Below, piece by piece: positions 17,794 through 26,918 of a DNA stretch of 64,000 bases. Source of the DNA: Neobacillus bataviensis (GTDB lineage Bacteria > Bacillota > Bacilli > Bacillales_B > DSM-18226); assembly GCF_019969725.1 (NCBI RefSeq), contig NZ_JAHXYW010000001.1, positions 372,001 to 436,000 of the forward strand. The letters are read 5' to 3'. Both the position numbers and the translations under genes were made by a program. Numbering within the stretch: position 1 is the first letter of the stretch; every line of letters starts with the position of its first letter. A model generated the notes under the pieces. It saw only the letters and a program-made list of their open reading frames with translations. It was not told the DNA's origin and searched no databases.

Positions 17794-17994
17794 TTACTTT
17801 TTAGTTACGTTAGCAGCTTGTGGTCCACGAGCTCCTTCAACTACTTCGAAAGAAACTTCTTGACCTTCTTCTAAAGTTTTGAAACCTTCAGATTGGATTG
17901 CAGAATAGTGAACGAATACATCGTTTCCGTCTTCTGCTTCGATGAAACCGAAACCTTTTTCTGAATTAAACCATTTTACTTTACCGTTTTTCAT
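17794..17994 (-). CDS. Cold-shock protein, CspB/CspD type
   Basis: A 66-residue OB-fold RNA chaperone. [13 protein letters not shown] (RNP1) and [10 protein letters not shown] (RNP2) are intact. AGGAGG lies 9 nt before the ATG. The TTGACA promoter lies about 155-180 bp upstream, giving a leader of about 150 nt as in cold-inducible csp genes. Several csp paralogues exist in bacilli, so no letter is assigned. Confidence 0.95.
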   Translation of the reverse strand: MKNGKVKWFNSEKGFGFIEAEDGNDVFVHYSAIQSEGFKTLEEGQEVSFEVVEGARGPQAANVTKK

Positions 17995-18344
17995 GTAAAA
18001 AAATCCTCCTATTGGCTTAAATACAAGCCATGTGTAAAATTCACCAAATTACAACGTGATAGCTTTACTTCAGTTCCTCATCCAAACATCGGTTAAAACT
18101 TTGAACAAGCTTGTAACATAAATCTAATCTCGTGCAACGGCTGTTTAAAATATACCCCTTTTAGGCCTATATGTCAAGAAACGCACTATTGACATAAACC
18201 AACACGTTTCTACATTTCTACCAATTTCTGTGTCGAATATGACTATTAAATTGGTGGATGCACAAAGCCAGACAATGACTTTGCAGGATTTTGTCGAAAA
18301 GTTATTGTAATCGCTTACTGATGTTCACTAAAAGACCGACGAAT
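17995..18344 (-). promoter_or_regulatory. csp promoter and long 5' leader
   Basis: On the reverse strand a sigma-A promoter is clear: TTGACA (18177-18172), a 17-bp spacer and TATATT (18054-type AT-rich element at 18154-18149). Transcription should start near 18142, leaving about 148 nt of leader before the ATG. Such leaders in csp mRNAs refold with temperature. The leader contains the short inverted pair GGCTTGTATTTAAGCC (18013-18028) just before the Shine-Dalgarno. Between 18180 and 18344 I see nothing else definite. Confidence 0.7.
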
Positions 18345-18701
18345 TTAATTCTTCGGCCCAACGGTTTCTTCTTCATCTTCTTCTTTAAATTTATCCAATA
18401 TTGTAATGGTATCAACAAGATGATTATTAAAGATTTGTCTGGCAACAGCCAACAGTTCAATAATCATCGGGTCCTTCAGTGTGTAAATGACCTTATTTCC
18501 CTCTTTAGTTCCTGTAACTATATTTTTAGCTCTTAAGATCGTAAGCTGTTGGGAGACAGCAGAGCCTTCACTGCCAACCAGAGTTTGGATTTCGTTGACG
18601 TTTTTATCCCCTTCTGCTAATAGTTCCAAAATGCGGATTCTCAATGGATGCGCCAGCGCTTTAAAAAAATCCGCTTTAAACTGCTGCATTTCAAGATTCA
18701 A
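18345..18701 (-). CDS. ArsR/SmtB-family transcriptional regulator
   Basis: About 118 residues. Winged-helix segments FFKALAHPLRIRILELLAEG and SEGSAVSQQLTILRAKNIV identify an ArsR repressor. TTG 18701 is preferred as start since AGGAG is 8 nt upstream; GTG 18710 overlaps it. There is no CxC metal motif in the recognition helix, so an alternative ligand site is likely. It follows the SulP transporter gene by about 20 bp and probably controls that operon. Confidence 0.88.
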   Translation of the reverse strand: MNLEMQQFKADFFKALAHPLRIRILELLAEGDKNVNEIQTLVGSEGSAVSQQLTILRAKNIVTGTKEGNKVIYTLKDPMIIELLAVARQIFNNHLVDTITILDKFKEEDEEETVGPKN

Positions 18702-18722
18702 TTCTTCCACTCCTAATTATTA

Positions 18723-20468
18723 TTAGACGGTAGCTGTTAGTCCCTTCCTACCTTCAACAGCCTCAGTGGCAGATAGCTTCTTACATTCCCTGAAAGCAAA
18801 ATGCTTACAGCCAAGGCATTTATTTTTATTAATTTGCTCCAGGGCATATTGAATGGCTTCTCCAGTATGCTCAAAAAAATGCTCCCCGCCTATCGTTTGA
18901 TACAAACCAGTTCTCTTTAGAACGCTTTCCGGCTGGGCATTTAAGCCTGATATCAATACTATACCATTTTTCGAAAAATGATGAACAATACTAGATAAAT
19001 TTGCTTCACCTGTTGTATCCATCAACGGGACCCTGCTCATTCGCAGCAATAAAATTTGGGGGCGGTAGTTTATTGTGCTCATAATGGTTTTTTCAAATGT
19101 TTCGGCTGCCCCGAAGAATAAAGGACCTTCGACATTAAAGATGCTGATTTGCGGGCAGTCATGTGTATCAGTAACCATGCCAGTTTCTATTTTTTCATTC
19201 TTATGCTTTCGATTTGGCAAGGCCTTTGCCGTGATCATTAGGTCGCTCATCCTTTTTGTGAACAAAAGGGCTGACATGACGAGCCCCACCTCCACAGCGG
19301 TTGTCAAATTCACAAAAATCGTCAATAAAAACGTAACTGAAAGGACTAGTGAATCTGTCGATTTTGTTTTTAAAATATGAGCAAATACCTTCCTTTCACT
19401 CATATTCCAGGCAACGACCATTAAAATAGGTGCCATAGAAGCAAGTGGGATGTATGATGCATATGGTGCAAAAAACAGCAGCACCAGCAGGACGACAATT
19501 CCATGGATGATACCTGAAAACGGCGACACAGCACCATTTTTAATATTAGTGGCCGTCCGGGCAATCGCTCCTGTTGCGGGAATACCGCCGAATAATGGTG
19601 TGATTATATTGGCAATTCCCTGCCCGATTAGTTCCTTATTACTGTTATGCCGGCTATTCGTCATCCCATCGGCCACAACAGCAGACAGAAGTGATTCAAT
19701 TCCGCCAAGCATCGCAATGATAAAGGCGGGTTTCCATAATTTCATATATTGCTCAATATTCAGGTTCGGTATATGGAGTGCAGGAAGTGTACTTGGAATT
19801 TCTCCATATGACGTTCCAATGGTTGCGACTTGTGACGGGTAAAACAAGGTTGCTGCAAGTGTGGATACAATTAAGCCGAGAAGCGGCCCAGGAACCTTAG
19901 GTGCAATTTTTGGTGTAAAAATAACCGTTATTAAACATATGAGTGCTGTGATAATACTAAAAACATTCATTGAGTTAAGATGGACTATGATTTCTTCAAT
20001 GTTGCGAATAAATTCCTCATGCTTCCTGATACCCTCTAAACCTAAGAAACTAGCTAATTGTCCAGTGAAAATCGTAACCGCGATCCCTGCAGTGAACCCG
20101 ATTGTTACTGGTCTAGGGATATATTTAATGAGCGATCCAAGTTTCAATGCCCCCATTAGGAGAAGAATGACACCTGCCATAAATCCAGCAACCAGAAGAT
20201 TTTCATAACCGTATGTCATCACCACTCCAAACAAAATTGGAATAAAAGCACCGGTTGGACCGCCAATTTGATATTTCGATCCTCCCAACAGAGAGATGAG
20301 AATTCCTGCAACAATCGTCGTATAGATTCCATACTCTGGCTTCACCCCTGAAGCAATAGCAAACGCCATACCAAGTGGAATTGCGATAACTCCGACAATC
20401 AAACCCGAGAGCAAGTCCTTTGGTACGCTTTTTAATGAATATTGATGGAACCTATTGTCACTGAACAT
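18723..20468 (-). CDS. SulP-family anion transporter with STAS domain
   Basis: About 581 residues starting at ATG 20468 with AAGGGTG upstream. The membrane domain begins with KDLLSGLIVGVIAIPLGMAFAIASGVKPEYGIYT, the SulP signature, and has about 11-12 helices. A cytosolic STAS domain (about 430-540) contains LRMSRVPLMDTTGEANL. The extreme C-terminus carries CLGCKHFAFREC. SulP proteins import sulfate, bicarbonate or other anions; pairing with an ArsR regulator is seen in other bacilli. The substrate is not determinable here. Confidence 0.9.
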   Translation of the reverse strand: MFSDNRFHQYSLKSVPKDLLSGLIVGVIAIPLGMAFAIASGVKPEYGIYTTIVAGILISLLGGSKYQIGGPTGAFIPILFGVVMTYGYENLLVAGFMAGVILLLMGALKLGSLIKYIPRPVTIGFTAGIAVTIFTGQLASFLGLEGIRKHEEFIRNIEEIIVHLNSMNVFSIITALICLITVIFTPKIAPKVPGPLLGLIVSTLAATLFYPSQVATIGTSYGEIPSTLPALHIPNLNIEQYMKLWKPAFIIAMLGGIESLLSAVVADGMTNSRHNSNKELIGQGIANIITPLFGGIPATGAIARTATNIKNGAVSPFSGIIHGIVVLLVLLFFAPYASYIPLASMAPILMVVAWNMSERKVFAHILKTKSTDSLVLSVTFLLTIFVNLTTAVEVGLVMSALLFTKRMSDLMITAKALPNRKHKNEKIETGMVTDTHDCPQISIFNVEGPLFFGAAETFEKTIMSTINYRPQILLLRMSRVPLMDTTGEANLSSIVHHFSKNGIVLISGLNAQPESVLKRTGLYQTIGGEHFFEHTGEAIQYALEQINKNKCLGCKHFAFRECKKLSATEAVEGRKGLTATV

Positions 20469-20612
20469 ATGCACCCTTCTTATCTTTTTATTTTTGTATA
20501 TCTGATTATTTGAATATAGAATAATTCGCATATTCTAGCAAGAGTTTTGTTTGAAAAATAAACCAAAAATTTTAGCTTGTCTTCTTGGTTCCATTAATGT
20601 TAAGATGGTTAA

Positions 20613-20727
20613 GCGATGAGCTGAATTGTGTAAGCCGAAAAACATTCCTTTTAGGAACACACAATGTGGGGTGTGGTTTTTCGCCTCAATACGCAAAAGA
20701 CGTCTGTTTTTAACAGACGTCTTTTTA
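20613..20727 (+). ncRNA. Candidate structured RNA with pseudoknot and terminator
   Basis: The gap between sulP and the AIM24 gene holds ordered complementarity. ATTGTGT (20625-20631) pairs with ACACAAT (20659-20665); TTCC/GGAA forms an inner hairpin; CGAAAAAC in the loop (20636-20643) is perfectly complementary to GTTTTTCG (20676-20683), implying a pseudoknot. A strong Rho-independent terminator follows (20695-20725, 14-bp stem, TTTTTATTTT). A weak promoter-like pair (TTGTCT at 20577, TAAGAT near 20602) would start it around 20613. It could be an sRNA or a terminating leader of the AIM24 gene 87 bp downstream. I do not recognise a known family. Confidence 0.5.
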
Positions 20728-20813
20728 TTTTATCTTCATTTAAAAATAGTATATTTTTCCTAAATTTTTTATAATGTAAATAGGTGAACATTATAACATT
20801 TGGAGGGATTACA

Positions 20814-21599
20814 ATGAACAATCACGAAATCGACTACAAGATTTATGGCGATGATATGCAGTTCGTCGAAATAGAACTTGATCCTCATGAAACAGTTGTA
20901 GCAGAAGCAGGAAGCTTCATGATGATGGAAGATGACATACATATGGAGACCATTTTTGGTGATGGATCTGGAGGCGGCGGCCTGATGGGAAAACTATTTA
21001 GTGCAGGTAAACGTGTTCTTACAGGTGAAAGCTTGTTTATGACTACCTTTACAAATAACGGTGCAGGAAAAAAGCGGGTTTCCTTTGCCTCTCCTTACCC
21101 TGGTAAAATCATACCAATGGATTTAAGCCAACATGGCGGAAAAATCATTTGTCAAAAGGATGCATTTCTTGCAGCGGCAAAAGGGGTGCAGGTAGGGATT
21201 GAATTCCAGCGAAAAATTGGTGCAGGCTTTTTCGGCGGGGAAGGCTTTATTATGCAAAAGCTGGAAGGCGATGGTCTGGCGTTTGTTCATGCTGGCGGCA
21301 CGATTATAAAAAAAGACCTCCTGCCCGGCCAAACTCTAAGGGTGGATACGGGCTGTTTAGTAGCGATGACCAGCAGTGTGGGGTATGATATTGAGTTTGT
21401 TAAAGGTGTTAAAACTGCATTGTTTGGCGGTGAAGGATTATTCTTCGCGACATTGCGCGGTCCCGGCTCTGTTTGGATTCAATCACTGCCCTTCAGCCGT
21501 CTTGCCAGCCGCGTATTTGCTGCAGCCCCTTCTCGCGGCGGAGGAAAAGACGAAGGCAGCATTGCTAAAGGGATCTTTGATATGTTTAGCGGAGATTAA
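20814..21599 (+). CDS. AIM24/TIGR00266-family protein
   Basis: About 261 residues starting at ATG 20814 ([14 protein letters not shown]), preceded by GGAGGG. The sequence [21 protein letters not shown], Gly-rich loops and repeated beta-strand pattern ([28 protein letters not shown]) define the AIM24 fold, a double-stranded beta-helix. Bacterial members are of unknown function and often lie near stress genes. The GGEG(F/L) motif occurs twice, reflecting the internal duplication of the fold. Monocistronic with a strong terminator. Confidence 0.88.
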   Translation: MNNHEIDYKIYGDDMQFVEIELDPHETVVAEAGSFMMMEDDIHMETIFGDGSGGGGLMGKLFSAGKRVLTGESLFMTTFTNNGAGKKRVSFASPYPGKIIPMDLSQHGGKIICQKDAFLAAAKGVQVGIEFQRKIGAGFFGGEGFIMQKLEGDGLAFVHAGGTIIKKDLLPGQTLRVDTGCLVAMTSSVGYDIEFVKGVKTALFGGEGLFFATLRGPGSVWIQSLPFSRLASRVFAAAPSRGGGKDEGSIAKGIFDMFSGD

Positions 21600-21607
21600 T
21601 AAGATGG

Positions 21608-21637
21608 AAAAAAACCGAGCTTCGGCTCGGTTTTTTA
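21608..21637 (+). terminator. Terminator of the AIM24 gene
   Basis: AAAAACCGAGC, a TTCG tetraloop and GCTCGGTTTTTT form a canonical Rho-independent terminator starting 9 bp after the stop. Confidence 0.93.
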
Positions 21638-21777
21638 ACTAAACAGATCTAACTTCTGGTTCTTATTACATATTTTTGGGCACTTACAACTTATTTTTTA
21701 ACACATACGACATGTTTCCAGAGATTTAATACACAATATTCGATACTTACGACAGTTACTGGATATTAATTGGTAAT

Positions 21778-22260
21778 TCAACTTACACCCTGTTCCTTAT
21801 CCCAAGACCCCTGCATTTTACGAATCGTCACAATTTGACCAATATGGTAGGCATTGTGAAGAGTAATACTGGTTAGAGTCTCGATCCAAGGATGATTCGA
21901 GTCCGGATTAACCGGCTGATCTAATTTTGCATCCTCACATTCACTCACCGCTCTATACCAATCCGTCATAACTGAATTAAACCTTTCGACAGCCTCAGCC
22001 CATTCTAACACTGCAGTGAAAGTAGAATCATTATCCCCTTGCTTTTCAGGAATTGGAATTTCTTTAAACCGATTTAAATAACGTTCATTCCAAAAAACCA
22101 AATGACTGACGATTTCCAAAATGGAGTTTTCGGATTTCTCCCCTTTCCACACTGCCTGCTCATCTGTAAGTCCTGCAGCAGCACTTTGAAAGGATACGAA
22201 CCAGCCATTTTTGTTGTGAGATAATAAAAATTGCTCAAGGATGACATCTTTTCGATTCAT
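21778..22260 (-). CDS. DinB-family protein
   Basis: About 160 residues forming a predicted four-helix bundle. ATG 22260 (MNRKDVILEQF) has GGAGAG upstream. The three candidate metal His residues are in VSHLVFWNERYL and LHNAYHIGQI, the standard DinB/YfiT positions. Such proteins include thiol transferases and many uncharacterised metal-dependent enzymes. Monocistronic. Confidence 0.85.
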   Translation of the reverse strand: MNRKDVILEQFLLSHNKNGWFVSFQSAAAGLTDEQAVWKGEKSENSILEIVSHLVFWNERYLNRFKEIPIPEKQGDNDSTFTAVLEWAEAVERFNSVMTDWYRAVSECEDAKLDQPVNPDSNHPWIETLTSITLHNAYHIGQIVTIRKMQGSWDKEQGVS

Positions 22261-22322
22261 GGACAACTCTCCATTAATTTTTTATAAATTCACGAAAACC
22301 ACTTTTTATCCCATTCAGCTTT

Positions 22323-23327
22323 CTAAAGCTTACGTAAAAGCTCAAAAGATCCTCGTTTTACAAATGTCGTGGATTCGGCCTTTGAAACCTTTTTCTTCTT
22401 TTTCACAACCTGCAGGCCATTCATGTTTTCTTCTAGTTCTTTTTTAATCATATTCACAAGCGCAATGACAATAAAAAACCCTATCACAGGACTAAAGATA
22501 GTCCAAGGTGCAAGTAAAAATTCTCTGAAATTCTGTCCGATCAATCCTGCCCATTCATTCGTGATTGTTGCAGGAGTTGGCGGCGGCTTATCAGGATCAT
22601 CAAGTCCAAAGATTCCCGCCCTATTCCTTCCGCCGAGAAACATTCCAAACAGCCCAAGCTGCATTGTTATGTGAAGCGTACTGATCAGCTGCTGAACGGT
22701 AAATAAAACGCTGTAAGAACGTAAGTAGGGTAGCAATTGTCTTCTTATTAGATGAAATTTACCCGCCCCCATCAGAATAGAACTTTGTACGAAGGATGTT
22801 TTTAATAACTCATCCGTTACATCAGAAGCGAATATTGTGACGGAAGGAACGCCAATAAAAACGAGAATAATAATTTGATAGGTTACAATCGATGAGATGG
22901 CTACATCATTAAAATTCCCGACAATCGGAATCATTAAAATTATACCTATGAGAATTAAAGGGATATAACGGAAAGGCAGGAAAAAGTCTTTCACATAACT
23001 TTTTAAAAAAGGGGCCCAGATTGATAGAAATATCCCCAATAATCCTCCAATTAGCACCCTTAAGATGGCGACTCCAAATGTGGAAATAAGCGTGAATTTT
23101 GCCCCATAAAGCAAAAGCCAATGCATGTCTTCACCATTTCGATTGGTTCCAAGTATATGGTCTTCGGAAGGTGGAAACGGAGCTCTCCCAATGATCTTTC
23201 CCTGTTCATTTTTAACTAAAACCTGATGATTATAATCTTTCGGTCCGTAAGCAGGATAGAAAATACTCATTACTAGCAGAAGAAGAAGTAAGGAAGAAGC
23301 GATTATTGTTATTTTATATTTCTTCAT
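22323..23327 (-). CDS. ABC transporter permease, OppC/DppC-like
   Basis: A 334-residue membrane protein. Helix 1 (about 7-25) is followed by a domain with DHILGTNRNGEDMHWLLLYGAKFTL, the DppC-type signature (ordinarily LGTDxxGRD). TM helices cluster from 75 to 315. EAA-like loop: LMGAGKFHLIRRQLLPYL. Its ATG overlaps the stop of the upstream permease gene. No ATPase or binding-protein gene is adjacent, so its energising partner must be elsewhere. Confidence 0.82.
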   Translation of the reverse strand: MKKYKITIIASSLLLLLLVMSIFYPAYGPKDYNHQVLVKNEQGKIIGRAPFPPSEDHILGTNRNGEDMHWLLLYGAKFTLISTFGVAILRVLIGGLLGIFLSIWAPFLKSYVKDFFLPFRYIPLILIGIILMIPIVGNFNDVAISSIVTYQIIILVFIGVPSVTIFASDVTDELLKTSFVQSSILMGAGKFHLIRRQLLPYLRSYSVLFTVQQLISTLHITMQLGLFGMFLGGRNRAGIFGLDDPDKPPPTPATITNEWAGLIGQNFREFLLAPWTIFSPVIGFFIVIALVNMIKKELEENMNGLQVVKKKKKVSKAESTTFVKRGSFELLRKL

Positions 23328-24199
23328 ATTGTTACATGCTCCTTCCCTCTTATTAATTTTGAAATCGTCCAGCCTACTGCTTCAATGACTAACAACGGAA
23401 TCGAAAACATTAACAAACAAACTACGAGCGAGGCGAAATCTCCTCCCATAGAGATGATTTTTAAAAATTGCTGTGTAAATCCATTAATGTTAAACAAGTA
23501 TTCAACCAAATAAATATTAGAAAGTAATACCCAAACAATGGTCCTTAGCTGTAAGACAGAAAGTGGAAAAATGTTTCTCATAATATGTATAAGCAGGGTT
23601 CTGAGGCGACCGATTCCTTTGGCTTTCGCATAGAGCACATATTGCTGGGATTGTTCATCCGTCATAACCTTAATTAAAAATTGAATCAATAAAAATAAAG
23701 GAAGGAAGGAGACTGTCATGATTGGGACAAAGTAGGGCTTTGCACCAAAAACTCCATATAACTGTAAAAATTTAATTCCTGTTTCTTTATAGAGCATGAT
23801 GACAAAAAACTGAAATAAAAAAATCACTTATAGATCTGGGACTGCTTCAAAAAAGTTAATGCCACTTTTTAAAATATTTCTCAGCTTCTCCGGTGCAAGC
23901 ATAATCAAAACAGCAAATACCAAACCCATGAAAATAATAAAGATTAAGCTAAAAAATAAGATCGTCATTGAATACTGATAACTTTCGGCAATGTCCAATT
24001 GCTTAAAAAACGACAAGTAGGCAGCATCTTTTATTTGGAGAAGAGATTGAAAATCTGATTTCATAAACCCCCAAAACGTTTCAAAATTAAACACAACATG
24101 ATTTCTTCCAATTCCTAATAAGGATGGAAGATTAAAAATAAAAAGGAAGCCGCCAATAATTAAAACTAGTCGAATAATAATTCGTAAAAATCGTTTCAT
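23324..24199 (-). pseudogene. OppB/DppB-like ABC permease interrupted by an in-frame TAA
   Basis: Two consecutive open stretches in the same frame are separated only by TAA at 23830-23828. The first (from ATG 24199, GGGGGATG upstream) encodes 123 residues ending FFEAVPDL; the second continues VIFLFQFF and encodes the remaining TM helices and the EAA loop (YAKAKGIGRLRTLLIHIM). Joined, they make one permease of about 291 residues. The stop follows the conserved FEAVPDL segment. GTG immediately after it could in theory reinitiate, but without a good Shine-Dalgarno. Read as a recent nonsense mutation, or a sequence error, since the rest is intact. Confidence 0.8.
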
Positions 24200-24280
24200 T
24201 TCATCCCCCTTAAAATCAACTTTTTATAATATTCGCAATTTAGATAGACGAAATATGTTTGAGAAAGTTACACAAAAAAT

Positions 24281-24313
24281 GAAAAGCATGCAAATTTTTT
24301 TTGCATGCTTTTC
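24281..24313. terminator. Terminator after the DUF4173 gene
   Basis: A perfect 14-bp inverted repeat (GAAAAGCATGCAAA/TTTGCATGCTTTTC) with a 5-nt loop just after the leftward gene's stop at 24317. Confidence 0.85.
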
Positions 24314-24316
24314 TAT

Positions 24317-25777
24317 CTAGTTCAAATCAAGCTCCCTGAGTTTTGCGAAAGCCTGCTCTCTTTTTAAGTTATATGACTGCCAAGGATTATTTTCTGTAAG
24401 GGCCTGCTGCTTCCGTTTAATCAATATTCCTTCCAGCCCATTTATTGATTGATCTTTTTCATAAAGGTCAATTAAACCCATTACACCTGTATAAGATAGG
24501 TCGTTGAGATAATATATATCGATCTTCCCGCTTTCCGTGTAGCGATCCATATTCTCCTTCACCACCATTTTATCTAAGTCTATTACTGTGATGGTTGTGA
24601 AATAAATCAAAGAAGAAATAAAGTAAAAATGAAACAAGGACAGTTTTTCAACCCAGACTTTTACCAATGTATACATGAAGATGACTACAAGGAATATCAT
24701 GAACGAATGGGCAAGTATCCTAGTAAAAGTGAATCCATAGGCGTCCTCGTACATGCCTAAACGCATAAAGGCAGATATGAGCATTATAAAACTAGCCAAT
24801 ACCAAAAAGGTAAGCAAAATTTGCAAAAACCGCTTTACCAAATTAGCACCATGATTAACCACGGTTAGGACTACTACTGTAATCGATAAATTGATCATCG
24901 TGACAAACAATAGTTCAAAGAAGCCTTTTCGTGCGTATTCTGCGTACGTATAATCCCCTTGCAAAGACCCGCTGAAGAAATATTTAAACTGAACCATCGT
25001 AAATAATAGGTATACCGCATTGATTACAATTAAAACCGTAATAGTAATAATTGAATCAAGCTTGGAACCTGAAACGTTAGCGGTCTGTTTGATAACTTTA
25101 ATTTGTTTTTTAGAAAGAATCTGCAGGAATCCAAAAAAGCCAGCGGTATAAAAGAGAATAATTACAACCCTAAAAATACTTTCTACATCGATGACGTTAA
25201 ACCACTCCGGTATTCCGCCAATCATCCGTTTAAACTGAGCATCTGCTGACATAAGTAGATTTAGTACGATAAATAAAACAGGCAGTGAAATGACCAATCC
25301 AATAAGTACTTTTTTCCATATGACGGTCTTCCCCTCGTCAACACCTTGTTTCAATCCCTTTGCAAATACCTGGGAAAACGCCGCATTATATTTTACAGAA
25401 TTTAATAGCATGGAAAACAGATAAGGAATCATTCCAAGTTGATTCCAATTCATTTGTTTCGGACTGGTGACTAAAACAAGATGAAAGATAACCAAGCAAG
25501 GAATTGCCATAATATTGAGTCCATACATAACCTCGTTGTCGTTCAAAAAAAAGCTTGCAGACAGGAGCCAGATGCAACAAAGAATCAAATAGCCTATTCT
25601 TTGATGGGAAAAAGTGTATCTGCGGTAACGCCAAAAAAATACCGCGTAAAAACCTAAAATAAATACAAAATAAGAAATTCCAATTTTCCCCCGGAAAAAT
25701 GCTTCTTCCCCTAAAATACCTATCAGTAAGCATAAAACCAAAAAAAGCCAATCTGATTTATTAATTTTCGTATCCAT
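24317..25777 (-). CDS. DUF4173-type polytopic membrane protein
   Basis: About 486 residues with roughly 12 TM helices and a short cytosolic C-terminus rich in charged residues. ATG 25777 is preferred because GTGGG lies 6 nt before it. The arrangement (LNSVKYNAAFSQVFAKGLKQG, then helices, then DRYTESGKIDIYYLNDLSYTG) matches DUF4153/DUF4173 proteins of Firmicutes. It is last in a PadR-HAAS-DUF4173 set, though 63 bp separate it from the HAAS gene. Function unknown; such sets are often linked to envelope stress. Confidence 0.75.
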   Translation of the reverse strand: MDTKINKSDWLFLVLCLLIGILGEEAFFRGKIGISYFVFILGFYAVFFWRYRRYTFSHQRIGYLILCCIWLLSASFFLNDNEVMYGLNIMAIPCLVIFHLVLVTSPKQMNWNQLGMIPYLFSMLLNSVKYNAAFSQVFAKGLKQGVDEGKTVIWKKVLIGLVISLPVLFIVLNLLMSADAQFKRMIGGIPEWFNVIDVESIFRVVIILFYTAGFFGFLQILSKKQIKVIKQTANVSGSKLDSIITITVLIVINAVYLLFTMVQFKYFFSGSLQGDYTYAEYARKGFFELLFVTMINLSITVVVLTVVNHGANLVKRFLQILLTFLVLASFIMLISAFMRLGMYEDAYGFTFTRILAHSFMIFLVVIFMYTLVKVWVEKLSLFHFYFISSLIYFTTITVIDLDKMVVKENMDRYTESGKIDIYYLNDLSYTGVMGLIDLYEKDQSINGLEGILIKRKQQALTENNPWQSYNLKREQAFAKLRELDLN

Positions 25778-25846
25778 CGTCATCCCACTTTCATGTAGAT
25801 TTTCTATATATATAGTTTTACTAGGTATATACTCAAAAAAAACTGC

Positions 25847-26485
25847 TTATATCGATGCTTTCCTTCCCCAGCGGTAGCCAAACCAGCTAATTGGATAAAG
25901 AAAAATGGTAAAAATGATACAAGCAAAAATAAATGTTTTCGTTAATAAAGGTGCAAACCAAGAATGAGGTATGATTTCAAATACTGTCAGAACCATTAAC
26001 AATAAGTTAGGGATAAGAGAAAGTAAGAAGGTTTTTCTTAAAAGGGTTTTCCCCCTATGGCCAAAACCTTTGCCGATTTCATATCCGAGCAGTGCCCAAA
26101 AAAACATGTATAAAAAGGCAATTAGAATAGGAATAGCGGTTAAATGGTGCCAAAGGGCGGAGAGCCATTCCCATTGATAAAGATTATGGGCAAGCGTTAA
26201 TAAACTTCCTCCACCGAAAAAGATGATATTTAACAGGATGAACAGCCATTTCATATTACTCGGAGTAACCGAGAGCTCCTCGTTCCACAAGCCAGAAATC
26301 TCATCCGGACTGCCTAAACGGGATACAATTCTATCATAAATTTCAGCTTCAGTATTAAGATCATAGGATTCAATAAGGATTTCTTCTATATGTGATTCAT
26401 ATTCAAGAAGAATATTCTCTTTTTCTTTATGGTTAATCAATCCCTTTGATAGTTCTTCAAGAAACCTACTCTTTGACCGTTCCAT
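25847..26485 (-). CDS. HAAS/DUF1700-type membrane protein
   Basis: About 212 residues starting at ATG 26485, with GGGAG 8 nt upstream. Residues 1-65 form the HAAS domain ([26 protein letters not shown], then RLGSPDEIS). Four TM helices follow (about 78-98, 112-132, 148-168, 180-200). HAAS proteins are usually co-encoded with PadR repressors and act as signalling or sequestration partners. It overlaps the padR gene by 20 bp. Confidence 0.85.
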   Translation of the reverse strand: MERSKSRFLEELSKGLINHKEKENILLEYESHIEEILIESYDLNTEAEIYDRIVSRLGSPDEISGLWNEELSVTPSNMKWLFILLNIIFFGGGSLLTLAHNLYQWEWLSALWHHLTAIPILIAFLYMFFWALLGYEIGKGFGHRGKTLLRKTFLLSLIPNLLLMVLTVFEIIPHSWFAPLLTKTFIFACIIFTIFLYPISWFGYRWGRKASI

Positions 26486-26813
26486 GCTTGGATCTCCCAA
26501 TTACTTTATTCATAACTTGAACAAAATCCTGCCATTCCCGTGTTTTCTCATCTAACAGTTCTCTTCCGGCATTTGTAATCCGATAATATTTACGTGCGGG
26601 ACCCTTTTCCTGCTCCTGCCAGTAACATTCAATATACTCCTGCTTCTCGAGCTTGTGCAAGGCCGGATATAAGGTCCCTTCTTTTACGCTCAAGCCATTA
26701 TCGCTGCGTTGTTCCAGCTCTTTCACTAATTCATAGCCGTACATATCGCGCTCATTTAATAATTGCAATAAGATTAATGAGGTACTGCCTTTCACTAATT
26801 CGCGGTTAAACAT
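26466..26813 (-). CDS. PadR-family transcriptional regulator
   Basis: A 115-residue winged-helix repressor. [22 protein letters not shown] and [23 protein letters not shown] are the PadR signature, and [14 protein letters not shown] forms the wing. It is the first gene of the PadR-HAAS unit and presumably autoregulates. The upstream stretch contains the dyad-like CTAGAAATATTAGGTACATAG (26826-26846), a possible operator. Confidence 0.93.
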   Translation of the reverse strand: MFNRELVKGSTSLILLQLLNERDMYGYELVKELEQRSDNGLSVKEGTLYPALHKLEKQEYIECYWQEQEKGPARKYYRITNAGRELLDEKTREWQDFVQVMNKVIGRSKHGTVKE

Positions 26814-26884
26814 ATTCTCACCTACCTAGAAATATTAGGTACATAGAAATTCTACATCGTTCTAATTCATTTGTAAAGAAAAAT

Positions 26885-26909
26885 AGTGACGAAAATTTAA
26901 ATCGTCACT
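26885..26909. terminator. Hairpin terminator
   Basis: AGTGACGA/TCGTCACT stem with a loop of 9 nt; forward tail GATTTTTTT, reverse tail ATTTTTCTTT. Lies between the small gene at 26919 and padR. Confidence 0.75.
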
Positions 26910-26918
26910 GATTTTTTT

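Noticed and set aside
21638..21777. Loose TTTAA/ACGAC-like repeats between the AIM24 and DinB genes
   Set aside because: The units are too short and irregular to call a repeat array.
23828..23830. The in-frame stop as selenocysteine recoding, given selB in the window
   Set aside because: The codon is TAA; selenocysteine uses UGA, and no SECIS-like hairpin follows.
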